Of a stretch of 64,000 nucleotides of DNA, positions 18,375 to 28,073 are shown one piece after another. Position numbers and translations under genes: made by a program. The first letter of the stretch is position 1; every line of letters starts with the position of its first letter. The notes below the pieces were generated by a model. The model was not told where the DNA came from, made no database searches, and worked only from the letters and a program-made list of their open reading frames with translations. Source of the DNA: an uncultured Alphaproteobacteria bacterium (GTDB lineage: Bacteria > Pseudomonadota > Alphaproteobacteria > MPNO01 > UBA2964); contig CALSLP010000004.1 in assembly GCA_943787225.1 (NCBI GenBank), positions 124,001 to 188,000 of the forward strand, written 5' to 3'.

Positions 18375-19564
18375 ACGAGTTCTACCGTCAGCGGGTTATA
18401 GGAATAGAGCCACTCATTACGGTCATCGCCCTCGTTGCGATTAGCGAAAGCTGCTCGAATTTCTTCAACGCTATCGAGATGGAAGAGTTTCTTATTCGCA
18501 TCTGAGGTTTCAACAACCCGTGCCGTGCGATCTATTCGATTGCTTTCATAGAGCTTCAGCGCTTCAGGCAATTTATCGCGTTGTTGCAACGCCCTCATGA
18601 GGACAGCACCATCCTCAATTGCCATCGCTGCACCTTGGGCCAAATATGGAATCGTAGCGTGTGCAGCATCGCCTAATATTGTCGCCCGCGCGGTGCTCCA
18701 GAAATCAAGCCTCGGCCTTTTAAACATCGACCACCGATAGCAGGCGTCGCGATCCACCATATCAATTATAGTTTGAACCTTGTCATTCCAACCATCAAAG
18801 TCCGCCTTGAATTTTTCCCAAGGGAATTTAGCAGTCCAACTTTCATCAGGCTCATCATCGGCTTCAACCGCGCCAACAAAATTCAGAATTTCGCCGCCGC
18901 GAATATAATAACAAACGGCGTGACGTCCGGGGCCCATCCATACCGACATTACTTCTTCAATAAAATTCGGCGGCAAATCTTTAGTAGGAACCGTCACGCG
19001 CCAAGCGGCATCGCCGGTATAGACGGCCTGCACCGGCCCGCATATCTGATCTCGAATCGCAGATTTTACACCGTCAGCACCGATCAGTAGATTTCCAGAT
19101 GCTGATGTCCCATCAGCGAAATTCAGGGTAACGCTGTCCTCACCTTCGACGAATCCAACCGCTTTTTTATCAAGATGAATGCAGCCGGGGCTCAGTTCCC
19201 GAACCCGTGCGACCAAAAGATCATGGAAATCTGCGCGATGGGCCTGATTATATGGTGCCTTGTGGAGAGACAGGTGATCTTCTGCCAAAGAAAATGTCTG
19301 AATTACTTCTGCTGTATCGAAAAGCCGGAACACATAGGCTCCCGGGCGTACAGAGATGGCTGAAACGGCATCACCAACACCAATATGATTGAGCACATGC
19401 ATGGCATTAGCGCTGAGCTGAATTCCAGCCCCGATCTCGCCTAGCTGCGGTGCCTGCTCATAGATTTGAACATCGTGCCCATCCTGTATGAGGCACGCCG
19501 CAGCGGTAAGCCCACCAAGCCCGGCCCCTGCAATAATGATCTTTTGTTTCGACAACACTGACAC
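18371..19564 (-). CDS. FAD-dependent aromatic monooxygenase (salicylate/hydroxybenzoate hydroxylase-like)
   Basis: Class A flavoprotein monooxygenase that would hydroxylate an aromatic acid using NAD(P)H and O2. Motifs: N-terminal GAGLGG dinucleotide fold, GADGVKSAIRD (DG motif), and ILGDAAHATIPYLAQGAAMA (GD motif). The family includes salicylate 1-hydroxylase, 3-hydroxybenzoate 6-hydroxylase and 6-hydroxynicotinate 3-monooxygenase, and the substrate cannot be told here. The frame extends to a TTG at 19591; I place the start at the GTG at 19564, close to the conserved KQKIIIAGAG, giving 397 residues, with moderate certainty. A palindrome lies upstream. Confidence 0.9.
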   Translation of the reverse strand: MSVLSKQKIIIAGAGLGGLTAAACLIQDGHDVQIYEQAPQLGEIGAGIQLSANAMHVLNHIGVGDAVSAISVRPGAYVFRLFDTAEVIQTFSLAEDHLSLHKAPYNQAHRADFHDLLVARVRELSPGCIHLDKKAVGFVEGEDSVTLNFADGTSASGNLLIGADGVKSAIRDQICGPVQAVYTGDAAWRVTVPTKDLPPNFIEEVMSVWMGPGRHAVCYYIRGGEILNFVGAVEADDEPDESWTAKFPWEKFKADFDGWNDKVQTIIDMVDRDACYRWSMFKRPRLDFWSTARATILGDAAHATIPYLAQGAAMAIEDGAVLMRALQQRDKLPEALKLYESNRIDRTARVVETSDANKKLFHLDSVEEIRAAFANRNEGDDRNEWLYSYNPLTVELV

Positions 19565-19635
19565 GTACTTTAAATTCCCACCAAGGTACAAAGTGTTGTG
19601 CCATATTTAGACACGTGATCCTACCCCGCACATAA

Positions 19636-19647
19636 TATCATATGATA
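19636..19647. promoter_or_regulatory. 12-bp perfect palindrome upstream of the FAD monooxygenase
   Basis: TATCATATGATA is an exact palindrome 70 bases upstream of the monooxygenase start, in a 120-base AT-rich gap. Size and position suit an operator; no regulator is encoded nearby. Confidence 0.35.
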
Positions 19648-19710
19648 ATTTCCTTTGCGTGGGTATGTTTGAAATCACACACGCCACAAAATGTCACCTG
19701 CATCGCAGCA

Positions 19711-20217
19711 TCAGATCAATGGATCATATGACCATTGCAGTAACCCCTGACGTTGGCGTGGCCGACAAAATATATCACCGGGATCACAGTTGGCTTTAAT
19801 CTGACCAGCATGTCTGGCAAAGGCCTTCCATCTTTTGATTTGAATAGTGTCTATTTCAAACAACCGGCGGCCCAGGTAATAACGGCAATACCACTGGAAC
19901 CAACCCCTCGGATCAGGGCCATAAATCCAACCTTTTTGACGCCAAACAGCCAAAGGTTGTCTGCTTTTAATACCGAAAAAATTCAGCCCAGCATCGGGCT
20001 TCTCGGAAATTTTCGCATTTAGATACCAGGAAGCGGGAAACTCGTTCACACAATCGTTGCAATACTTGCCCTCGAAGACCCCCATCTCCAGCATCTTTTG
20101 TGGTGTAAAAACTGGCTTAAAGTCATCAGCAAAGTTTTTTCCTGCTGGTTCAACAAGCTCATAACGATAGTCGGTTTGCATTTTGTCATGGACGACAATG
20201 ATATCCCCGACTGCCAT
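19711..20217 (-). CDS. Conserved hypothetical protein beside tRNA-His
   Basis: The 168-residue soluble protein has no recognised name. It is rich in aromatic residues and Cys, with distinctive blocks: RYELVEPAGKNFADDFKP, GVFEGKYCNDCVNEFPASWY, GWIYGPDPRGWFQWYCRYYLG, and PGDIFCRPRQRQGLLQWSYD. I have seen proteins with this layout in many bacteria without assigned function. The Cys in KYCNDC and the Trp-rich PRGWFQWYCRYY block look like conserved functional features. Start either at M1 (20217) or M13 (MQTDYRYE). It lies 48 bases downstream of tRNA-His on the same strand with no clear terminator between them. Confidence 0.8.
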   Translation of the reverse strand: MAVGDIIVVHDKMQTDYRYELVEPAGKNFADDFKPVFTPQKMLEMGVFEGKYCNDCVNEFPASWYLNAKISEKPDAGLNFFGIKSRQPLAVWRQKGWIYGPDPRGWFQWYCRYYLGRRLFEIDTIQIKRWKAFARHAGQIKANCDPGDIFCRPRQRQGLLQWSYDPLI

Positions 20218-20265
20218 CGCTCAGACCTTTTGGGTTACAAGAATTTGGGAATGTCTTGGAAAGAA

Positions 20266-20343
20266 TGGGGCGAGTGATGGGAATCGAACCCACGACCTCT
20301 AGATCCACAATCTAGCGCTCTAACCGACTGAGCTACACCCGCC
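20266..20343 (-). tRNA. tRNA-His(GUG)
   Basis: The sequence includes the extra 5' G (G-1) opposite C73 that marks tRNA-His, acceptor GCGGGTG/CACTCGC, anticodon stem CTAGA/TCTAG with loop TTGTGGA (anticodon GTG), T-arm GTGGGTTCGATTCCCAT and an encoded CCA. Confidence 0.97.
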
Positions 20344-20384
20344 ATCTTCAAGGCCGTTTTCTTTAGACCCGACACAAAGAACCG

Positions 20385-21545
20385 TCAACCGCCGAAATGA
20401 CTTCTCAGCCGGTCCAACGCTTCATGCAACGTATTTTCTTCCTTACAGAAGCAAAAACGGGCAAAATGTTCGACGCCACCGCCCTGATAAAAGGCACCTA
20501 CGGGGACAGCCGCAACGCGTGCTTTTGTCGTAATATGTCTGCAAAATTCTTCGTCATTCCCCTTAAAACCAAGCGGCCGAAAATCCGTCGTAATAAAATA
20601 GCTACCCTGACAATGCATGACGTCAAATCCAATGTCCTTGAGGCCATTAGCAAGAAGGTCACGGCATTTCTGAAGACCATCTGATAAAGAATTGAAGTAA
20701 CTGTCTTCTTTGGAAAGGCCGAACGCTACTGCGGCCTGTAAATTCGGTGGTGTTGTGAAGGTCAAAAACTGGTGCGCCTTGGCTATTGGCGCCAATAATT
20801 CCGGGCAAGCCGTAATGTAGCCCACCTTCCAGCCAGTCAATGAAAACGTTTTGCCAGCAGAGCCAATTCGAATGCAGCGATCACGCATACCTGGCAAGGT
20901 CATCAACGGCACATGCTGCAGGCCATCGAACAGCAGATGCTCATAAACCTCATCGCAAATGGCATAGGCATCGTGTTTTTCCATCAACTGCGCGATCACC
21001 GTCAGCTCATCTCGCGAAAAAACCTTGGAACACGGGTTCATCGGCGTGTTTAACAAGATCAGCTTGGTCTTATCGCTGAAGGCGTTAGCCAGTGCGACTT
21101 CCGGCAATTCCCAGCCCGGAGGTTCGAGGCGAACCAGTTTAGCAACCCCGCCTGCCCGTTGAACAATTGGCAGGTAGGAATCGTATAACGGTTCAATCAG
21201 AACGACCTCATCACCGGGCTCAATCATCGCAAAAAGACTGGACGCAAGCGCTTCGGTACCACCCGACGTGACCATGACTTCCGTGAGCCAATCAATATCG
21301 AGGCCATAGAATCGTTTATTGATATTCGCTACCGCTTCCCGTAACGCCGGAATTCCCATCATGGAGGGATACTGATTAAGGCCGTTTTCGAGATAATCCG
21401 TCGCTGCCGCGACAACATCTGCAGGCCCGTTTCCATCAGGAAACCCCTGCCCCAGATTTATCGCGTCATGTTCTTGAGCCAGGCGCGACATAACTTCAAA
21501 AATTGTTGTCCCGTAGGATGACAGGACTGAATTGGCTGATTTCAC
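20385..21545 (-). CDS. Class I/II PLP aminotransferase
   Basis: The 386-residue fold-type I aminotransferase carries the PLP-binding K232 in SAGKTFSLTGWKVG, NTPMNPCSKVFSRDEL, and ICDEVYEHLLFDG. The INLGQGFPDGNGP opening resembles the methionine/kynurenine aminotransferase (YbdL/KAT) subgroup, which transfers the amino group of several amino acids to 2-oxo acids; exact substrate is uncertain. The start is GTG at 21545, with GGAGT seven bases upstream. Transcribed alone toward tRNA-His and divergent from glnBA. Confidence 0.9.
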   Translation of the reverse strand: MKSANSVLSSYGTTIFEVMSRLAQEHDAINLGQGFPDGNGPADVVAAATDYLENGLNQYPSMMGIPALREAVANINKRFYGLDIDWLTEVMVTSGGTEALASSLFAMIEPGDEVVLIEPLYDSYLPIVQRAGGVAKLVRLEPPGWELPEVALANAFSDKTKLILLNTPMNPCSKVFSRDELTVIAQLMEKHDAYAICDEVYEHLLFDGLQHVPLMTLPGMRDRCIRIGSAGKTFSLTGWKVGYITACPELLAPIAKAHQFLTFTTPPNLQAAVAFGLSKEDSYFNSLSDGLQKCRDLLANGLKDIGFDVMHCQGSYFITTDFRPLGFKGNDEEFCRHITTKARVAAVPVGAFYQGGGVEHFARFCFCKEENTLHEALDRLRSHFGG

Positions 21546-21652
21546 GCGCAGTACTCCACATTTTCTTCGTTGATTGAATTTAGCACGTCCTCAGCATTTG
21601 ACGAAAGACAACCATGATTACCGAAACATGATGATCAAATTTTAATCAAACC

Positions 21653-21667
21653 GCCTATATATTAGGC
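21653..21667. promoter_or_regulatory. Inverted repeat upstream of the glnBA promoter
   Basis: GCCTA-TATAT-TAGGC is a short perfect inverted repeat about 73 bases upstream of the -24 element. It does not match the GCAC/GTGC half-sites of NtrC, so it is only a candidate upstream element. The remainder of 21546-21739 is very AT-rich and holds no gene I can support. Confidence 0.25.
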
Positions 21668-21698
21668 ATAAAAAATATTTCATGACCAAGATTTTTAG

Positions 21699-22160
<462 letters not shown>

Positions 22161-22215
22161 TCAATCGTCTACATAAATCAATAAGTCAGACGACAGAAGG
22201 AATAGGACAAGTCAG

Positions 22216-23625
22216 ATGAGTGACAGCAAAACTGTATTGGAAATGATCGACGCGCACGACGTGCAGTATGTCGACCTCCGTTTTACCGACCCGCGCGGCA
22301 AGTGGCACCACACCGCCCAACACGTATCCACGATTAACGATGACTTCTTTGAAAACGGTATTATGTTCGATGGATCATCCATTGCCGGCTGGAAAGCCAT
22401 CAATGAATCCGACATGACCCTGATGCCAGACTGCTCAACCGCCGTCATGGATCCATTTACAGCCCAGCCACAGATGATCATTTTCTGCGACGTGCACGAG
22501 CCTTCAACCGGTCAGGCCTACGGTCGCTGCCCCCGCTCAGTCGCAAAGAAAGCACTGGCCTATATGGGCGCTGCTGGCATTGGTGACACAGCCTTTTTCG
22601 GCCCTGAAGCCGAATTCTTCGTCTTTGATGACGTCCGTTATGAATGCAGCATGGACCGGTCATTCTACGAAATCGACAGCGACGAAGGCCCCTACAACTC
22701 TGGTGAACCCATTGAGGGCGGTAATACCGGCCATCGCCCGGTTGTCAAAGGTGGCTATTTCCCTGTTCCTCCCGTCGACTCAGGCACAGACCTTCGCGCC
22801 GAAATGGTCACGACCATGATCCAGATGGGTCTCGACATGGAGAAACATCATCATGAAGTTGCGCCAAGCCAGCATGAACTGGGAATAAAGTTCGATACGC
22901 TGATTGGATCCGCTGACAGCATGCAGATCTATAAATATTGCGTGCACATGGTCGCCCATCAATACGGCAAGACCGCTACGTTTATGCCGAAACCAATCGC
23001 CGGTGATAACGGTTCTGGCATGCACACCCATCAGTCCATCTGGAAGGACGGCAAGCCGCTCTTTGCTGGCTCTGGTTATGCAGACCTCTCCGAGACCGCT
23101 TTGCATTACATCGGTGGCATCATCAAGCATGCGCGGGCAATCAACTGCTTCGCGAATGCCTCAACCAACAGCTACAAACGCCTGGTCCCAGGCTTTGAAG
23201 CCCCCGTATTGCTGGCATATTCTGCTCGCAACCGTTCTGCTTCCTGCCGGATTCCCTACGCGACCAGCCCGAATGGCAAACGTGTCGAAGTTCGCTTCCC
23301 AGACGCGACAGCCAACCCCTATCTCGCCTTTACGGCGATGCTTATGGCTGGGCTTGACGGCATTGAGAACAAGATCCATCCGGGCGATCCGATGGACAAA
23401 GATCTCTATGACCTTCCTCCAGAGGAACTCCAAGGCGTACCAACGGTCGCCAGCTCTCTGCGCCAGGCCATAGAATGTCTGGATGCCGACCGCGACTTCC
23501 TGAAGAAGGGTGATGTCATGTCAGACGACATGATCGATGGATACATTGCTCTGAAGGAAGAAGAAGTCCTGACCTATGAGCAGGCGCCGCATCCTATTGA
23601 ATATTCGATGTATTACAGCGTCTAA
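22216..23625 (+). CDS. glnA: Glutamine synthetase, type I
   Basis: GlnA condenses ammonia with glutamate using ATP, the entry point for nitrogen. The 469-residue dodecameric GSI-beta type enzyme shows [12 protein letters not shown], the metal-binding [28 protein letters not shown], the ATP-site [17 protein letters not shown] and the adenylylation Tyr Y398 in DLYDLPPEE, so activity should be modulated by GlnE. Start ATG 22216 follows AGGAATAGGA. Second gene of glnBA and followed by a stem-loop at 23643-23670. Confidence 0.98.
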   Translation: MSDSKTVLEMIDAHDVQYVDLRFTDPRGKWHHTAQHVSTINDDFFENGIMFDGSSIAGWKAINESDMTLMPDCSTAVMDPFTAQPQMIIFCDVHEPSTGQAYGRCPRSVAKKALAYMGAAGIGDTAFFGPEAEFFVFDDVRYECSMDRSFYEIDSDEGPYNSGEPIEGGNTGHRPVVKGGYFPVPPVDSGTDLRAEMVTTMIQMGLDMEKHHHEVAPSQHELGIKFDTLIGSADSMQIYKYCVHMVAHQYGKTATFMPKPIAGDNGSGMHTHQSIWKDGKPLFAGSGYADLSETALHYIGGIIKHARAINCFANASTNSYKRLVPGFEAPVLLAYSARNRSASCRIPYATSPNGKRVEVRFPDATANPYLAFTAMLMAGLDGIENKIHPGDPMDKDLYDLPPEELQGVPTVASSLRQAIECLDADRDFLKKGDVMSDDMIDGYIALKEEEVLTYEQAPHPIEYSMYYSV

Positions 23626-23642
23626 TTGGCCAATACCGAAGT

Positions 23643-23670
23643 TCTCCCGGGCCAATAGCGGTCCGGGAGA
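23643..23670 (+). terminator. Stem-loop downstream of glnA
   Basis: TCTCCCGG (23643-23650) and CCGGGAGA (23663-23670) form a perfect 8-bp stem around a 12-base loop, 17 bases after the glnA stop. The following sequence (TATCTTC) is only weakly T-rich, so termination or 3'-end protection are both possible. Confidence 0.55.
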
Positions 23671-23763
23671 TATCTTCAATCATTATTCAAACAACAAAGG
23701 ATTGTGACAAGAAACGACTAAGAACCCGGGAGGCATAACTCAAAAAGAAACGGAGCCGGGACG

Positions 23764-24168
23764 ATGAATTTTAGGACAAGAAAAATGGTTGCCGCTCGCG
23801 ACCTCAACTCCAACGGCACTTTATTCGGTGGTCGATGCCTCGAATGGATTGACGAAGAAGCCTTCATCTTTACGTCCTGCCAACTCGAAAGTGAAAGCGT
23901 CGTCACGAGGAGTATGTCGGAGATCAATTTTCTCGCGACAGCACGCCAGGGCGATATCATCGAAGTCGGCATGGAAGCCACCGATTACGGTCGCACCTCA
24001 ATCACGATCTCCTGTGTTGTCCGCAATATGCGGACCAAGCAAATCATTACAGCAGTTGAAAAACTGGTATTTGTGAAACTTGACGAAAACGGTCGCCCCG
24101 TCCCTCACGGCAAAGTTCACCCGATAGACCGTGAATTGGCGTATAGCGAAACGTTGGTCGGCGAATAA
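23764..24168 (+). CDS. Acyl-CoA thioesterase, hotdog fold
   Basis: The 134-residue single hotdog-domain protein would hydrolyse acyl-CoA. The family signature NGTLFGGRCLEWIDEEAFI is present near residues 18-36, with the catalytic-loop Asp in MDEEAFI context shifted to WIDEEA, and the strand INFLATARQGDIIEVG follows. It belongs to the BFIT/YciA-type group. The N-terminus MNFRTRKMVAARDLNSNG is typical. Transcribed after glnA but separated by a stem-loop; the end touches the convergent terminator of the TctC-type gene. Confidence 0.85.
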   Translation: MNFRTRKMVAARDLNSNGTLFGGRCLEWIDEEAFIFTSCQLESESVVTRSMSEINFLATARQGDIIEVGMEATDYGRTSITISCVVRNMRTKQIITAVEKLVFVKLDENGRPVPHGKVHPIDRELAYSETLVGE

Positions 24169-24198
24169 AAAATCCGGCTGCACACAAAGTACAGCCGG
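24168..24198 (-). terminator. Rho-independent terminator of the TctC-type gene
   Basis: On the minus strand CCGGCTG (24198-24192), an 11-base loop and CAGCCGG (24180-24174) are followed by ATTTTTTATT. The U-tract is only on the minus-strand side, so it ends transcription of the gene at 24247-25290. Confidence 0.8.
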
Positions 24199-24246
24199 CT
24201 AAATCAGGATACCTACGTCTAAATCGACCGTAGAGGGGTCAAAGCG

Positions 24247-25290
24247 TTATTTGCCGTAGATCAGGTGACGGGCACGATCGACGGCTTCTTTTGACGCATT
24301 ATTGACGGCATCATTCACGGTTTTCTGGATTTCCGCGCCGGACGCAACAATCAAACGCAAACGACGTTTTTTCAGCGCCGCTTCAAAAGCGGGATCAGCG
24401 TTCATCCTGTCATAAGACGCCCGTAGCGTTTTAACCGTGTGTTTAGGTGAGTTGGGCGGCAAAACCAAACCGCGTCCGAGAAGCCCGGCAACTCCGATAA
24501 ATTTAACCGCAGCCTTATCCAAAGGACTATCGATGATCTCTGACAGCAACGGAATTGTCTTCGGTAGTGCCGGATCCTTAAACACCCCGACCTGTACAAC
24601 GACCCGTGCAAACGGATTTTTGCCTTCGAACCAATGAGGAACGCGTGAAGCATAGGTTAGCCAGTTATTGGCATTGAGCTCCGCTTCGCCGCGCTCAACG
24701 GCAAATGTTGTTGCTGCAGATCCCTTATAACCCTGGACGACTTGCAATTCGTAGTTAAGCAGGCGGCTCGTCAGTTTCTGAATGATAAAGCCATAGGAAG
24801 CAGCGCCGGTGGCGGCGCCAATGTTCTTGCGCTTGGCCATATCCTTCCATGTCTTAACACCGGTATCAGACCTGATGATGACCATCATGTTGGTCTGATT
24901 GCTGGAGCCAAGCCACGTAAACTTACGCGCGTCGTAACGCATTTTTTCTGGCCGCATGAGTTGATTCAAAACAGTGTTATCAAGCGGGTTTAACAGGCTG
25001 TAACCGGTTTTGGGCATGACGTTATACGCCCAATTCATCGCCTTCGACCCGCCCGCCCCAGGCATATGTTGAACAATGACGTTGGGCTTACCGGGGATAT
25101 GTTTGCCCAGATGCTTGGAAAACGTTTGTGAGTACTGATCATAGGTGCCGCCCGGACCATAGGGCACCGTAATCTTGATGGTCTTACCGGCGAAATAACC
25201 GTCTTTGGCAACGGCCTGCGGAACTGCCGCAGAAATCGTTACTGCTGTGCATAACGCCACGGTCATTGCCGTTTTTCGAAAAGCTGACAT
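24247..25290 (-). CDS. Tripartite tricarboxylate transporter binding protein (TctC/Bug family)
   Basis: Periplasmic solute receptor of the TctC/Bug type, 347 residues. A signal peptide (TAMTVALCTAVTISAAVPQAVA) precedes KTIKITVPYGPGGTYDQYSQ, VIVQHMPGAGGSKAMNWAYN and GAATGAASYGFIIQ, the typical binding-cleft blocks for carboxylate ligands. The membrane partners TctA and TctB are not adjacent, which is common for Bug-family receptors. ATG at 25290. Ends at its own terminator. Confidence 0.9.
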   Translation of the reverse strand: MSAFRKTAMTVALCTAVTISAAVPQAVAKDGYFAGKTIKITVPYGPGGTYDQYSQTFSKHLGKHIPGKPNVIVQHMPGAGGSKAMNWAYNVMPKTGYSLLNPLDNTVLNQLMRPEKMRYDARKFTWLGSSNQTNMMVIIRSDTGVKTWKDMAKRKNIGAATGAASYGFIIQKLTSRLLNYELQVVQGYKGSAATTFAVERGEAELNANNWLTYASRVPHWFEGKNPFARVVVQVGVFKDPALPKTIPLLSEIIDSPLDKAAVKFIGVAGLLGRGLVLPPNSPKHTVKTLRASYDRMNADPAFEAALKKRRLRLIVASGAEIQKTVNDAVNNASKEAVDRARHLIYGK

Positions 25291-25419
25291 GAATCTTCTC
25301 CCTGTTGTCTATCCAGTTCTCTGGATTTTCCCGGATATTTAGAAGAACATAGTCACGCTAGACGCGCCTAGATACAAGAGTAACCAGCAAATTAATGCGG
25401 TAATAAGATTGCGCTATTT

Positions 25420-25815
25420 CTACGATTTGGTATCAGGAAGTGGTCGCGAAGTACCGTCTTCGGTAATTGCAACAAATGTAAACTCGCCTTCCGTAACCTT
25501 AAACTGATCTGTTTCGATCCTGCGCCTGACCCAGACCTCAACTTTGGTAGAGAGCGAAGAATTCCCGGTCCGGATAATTTCGGCATAGCAACTTACCACA
25601 TCGCCGACAGCGACCGGACGATGAAATTCAATTTTATCCACCGCTACAGTCGCGACACGACCGCTTGCCCTCTGGTATGCGACATTCGCACCCGCCATAT
25701 CCATCATAGACATGAGCCAGCCACCAAAAACATCCCCGCTGGGATTGGTATCGGCCGGCATCGCAATTATACGGATCGATGGTTCAGTATCAGGCGGTAA
25801 ATTTTGGTCTGACAT
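25420..25815 (-). CDS. yciA: Acyl-CoA thioesterase YciA
   Basis: The 131-residue hotdog thioesterase hydrolyses short to long acyl-CoAs. The signature NPSGDVFGGWLMSMMDMAGA matches YciA, with the catalytic Asp in SMMDMAG, and VDKIEFHRPVAVGDVVSCYA follows. The N-terminus is EPSIRIIAMPADTN. It diverges from parE across a 99-base gap that holds a palindrome. It is a second hotdog thioesterase less than 2 kb from the one at 23764. Confidence 0.92.
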   Translation of the reverse strand: MSDQNLPPDTEPSIRIIAMPADTNPSGDVFGGWLMSMMDMAGANVAYQRASGRVATVAVDKIEFHRPVAVGDVVSCYAEIIRTGNSSLSTKVEVWVRRRIETDQFKVTEGEFTFVAITEDGTSRPLPDTKS

Positions 25816-25833
25816 AGAATTTTCCTGTGATTT

Positions 25834-25845
25834 ACAACATGTTGT
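25834..25845. promoter_or_regulatory. 12-bp palindrome between yciA and parE
   Basis: ACAACATGTTGT is an exact palindrome in the divergent yciA/parE promoter region. A related AACATGTTGT occurs at 8601-8610 before the small membrane-protein gene. It could be a shared operator; the factor is unknown. Confidence 0.3.
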
Positions 25846-25914
25846 TGTTGAATATAAGCCATATACTGCATACTGTCCCTCACGTTCGAAAACAGTAGTT
25901 TGTGAGAGAAATAG

Positions 25915-27900
25915 ATGGCGACGTCACCCAAAAAGGCATCGGAAAAAGCGGACAGCTATTCAGCACAAGATATAGAGGTGCTGGAAGGGTTAGAGCCGGT
26001 TAGACGACGTCCTGCAATGTATATTGGCGGCAGTGATGAACGCGCAATGCATCACCTGGCAGCTGAATTGCTCGACAACTCTATGGACGAAGCTGTCGCT
26101 GGCCACGCGAACTGGATCGAATTTGAGCTCGCATCAGAGGGCACCGTAACCATTCGCGATAACGGACGCGGTATTCCGATCGACCCTCACCCAAAATTCA
26201 AGGACAAATCGGCTCTTGAGGTCGTCATGACGACCCTGCATTCGGGCGGCAAATTTAGCAATAAAGTCTATGACACTTCTGGCGGACTGCATGGTGTTGG
26301 GCTCTCAGTCGTGAATGCTTTGTCCGATCAAATGAATGTCGAAGTTGCTCGCGACAAGACTCTCTACGTTCAGGAATATTCAAAAGGCGTACCGCTAGGA
26401 AAACTAGAGAATAAAGGCCCTGTCCGGCGACGGGGGACGACCGTCAAATTCCGTCCTGATCCCGAGATATTCGGTGCGAAATCACGCTTTCGTCCCAACA
26501 TGCTGTTCAAGATGGCCCGATCTAAAGCGTATCTTTACAAGGGCGTCGAAATCAGATGGTCCTGCGCCCCTGATTTGCTTGGGGATAAAGACGAAACGCC
26601 AGAACAAGCAACACTCCATTTTCCAGGTGGCCTTAGCGATTATCTCGCGACGCGTTTGGACGGTCGTGACACAATCATCGCCAATACATTTGCCGGAGAA
26701 TCCAAGCTCACCGGTAAAGGCGGTCGTGTTGAATGGGCCCTCGCCTGGCCTGAAGACAGCGAAGGCTCGATGGTTTCCTATTGTAATACGGTTCCTACCC
26801 CTGAAGGCGGCACCCATGAGGCCGGCCTACGTACAGCTCTCACCAAAGGGCTGAAGGCCTACGCGGAACTCGCGGGCAATAAACGCGGCAGCATCATCAC
26901 CAGTGACGACGTCATTGGCGGCGCATGGGGCGTCCTGTCGGTGTTTGTTCCGGATCCGGAATTTCAGGGACAAACCAAAGAGAAGCTGACTACAACCAAT
27001 GTTGCCCGCAACGTCGAGAACTCAGTGAAAGATCATTTCGATCATTTCCTCTCCGGCGATCCAGTAGCCGCCAACATTCTTCTGGAACGGGTCATTGAAC
27101 GGGCAGACGAGCGGCTTAAACGGCGGCAAGCTAAAGAAACCGCCCGCAAATCAGCCACAAGACGGCTCAGATTGCCTGGCAAGCTCGCCGATTGCGCCAA
27201 AGGATCTTCGGAGGGTACTGAATTATTTCTTGTAGAGGGAGATTCTGCTGGTGGTTCAGCGAAATCCGCGCGCAACCGCAAAACCCAGGCCATCCTGCCT
27301 CTCCGCGGCAAAATACTGAACGTAGCAAGCGCAACAGCTGACAAGCTTCGCGCCAATCAAGAACTAAGCGACATGATCCAGGCTCTGGGTTGTGGTACGG
27401 GCGCGTCCTATGACGACGAAAAACTCCGCTACGAACGCGTCATTATCATGACCGATGCCGATGTCGACGGTGCCCATATTGCTTCACTTCTTATGACTTT
27501 TTTCTTTCGGGAGATGCCAAAACTCATTGAAAACGGGCATCTCTTTCTCGCGCTGCCCCCGCTTTTCCGAATTAGTCAGGGCGCCCTGACAATGTACGCC
27601 AAAGATGAGGCTCATCGTGAAGAGCTTGAAAAGGAGCACTTCACTGGCAGAGGCCGAATTGAGGTCAGTCGTTTTAAGGGTCTGGGCGAAATGCCCGCAC
27701 AGCAGCTCAAAGAAACGACCATGGACCCCACCAAGCGTAACCTTGTTCGGGTAACCATCCCAAATATCAATACCGGCTCCGATGCCAAGGATGTCAAACA
27801 AACCGAGACGCTTGTTGAAGATTTAATGGGCAGAAAGCCGGAGCGCAGACTCGCCTTTATCCAGAAAAACGCTCAATCCGTTCAGGAATTGGACGTCTGA
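25915..27900 (+). CDS. parE: DNA topoisomerase IV subunit B
   Basis: ParE is the ATPase subunit of topoisomerase IV, which decatenates daughter chromosomes. The 661 residues match ParE rather than the longer GyrB. The GHKL ATPase has ELLDNSMDEA, TIRDNGRGIPID and TSGGLHGVGLSVVNAL; the TOPRIM domain shows FLVEGDSAGGSAK, LPLRGKILN and IMTDADVDGAHI; RFKGLGEM precedes the C-terminus. Start ATG 25915. Monocistronic; ParC is not in the window. Confidence 0.95.
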   Translation: MATSPKKASEKADSYSAQDIEVLEGLEPVRRRPAMYIGGSDERAMHHLAAELLDNSMDEAVAGHANWIEFELASEGTVTIRDNGRGIPIDPHPKFKDKSALEVVMTTLHSGGKFSNKVYDTSGGLHGVGLSVVNALSDQMNVEVARDKTLYVQEYSKGVPLGKLENKGPVRRRGTTVKFRPDPEIFGAKSRFRPNMLFKMARSKAYLYKGVEIRWSCAPDLLGDKDETPEQATLHFPGGLSDYLATRLDGRDTIIANTFAGESKLTGKGGRVEWALAWPEDSEGSMVSYCNTVPTPEGGTHEAGLRTALTKGLKAYAELAGNKRGSIITSDDVIGGAWGVLSVFVPDPEFQGQTKEKLTTTNVARNVENSVKDHFDHFLSGDPVAANILLERVIERADERLKRRQAKETARKSATRRLRLPGKLADCAKGSSEGTELFLVEGDSAGGSAKSARNRKTQAILPLRGKILNVASATADKLRANQELSDMIQALGCGTGASYDDEKLRYERVIIMTDADVDGAHIASLLMTFFFREMPKLIENGHLFLALPPLFRISQGALTMYAKDEAHREELEKEHFTGRGRIEVSRFKGLGEMPAQQLKETTMDPTKRNLVRVTIPNINTGSDAKDVKQTETLVEDLMGRKPERRLAFIQKNAQSVQELDV

Positions 27901-28073
27901 ACGACGACGCCCCTTGTGCACTTGTCTTACTATAACAATCTGTAACTTGTGCGTTCACGGACGCCATACAAATATTTGACCGGAAGCTGCGAATAACACC
28001 ACCGTTTATGTGTTTACCTGTTGTGCAGCAGAGTTCAGCACACAGTGGTGTTAGAAGATATTTGGAGGATTTG

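Noticed and set aside
25915..27900. Assignment as gyrB
   Set aside because: Length (661) and lack of the GyrB C-terminal insertion favour parE.
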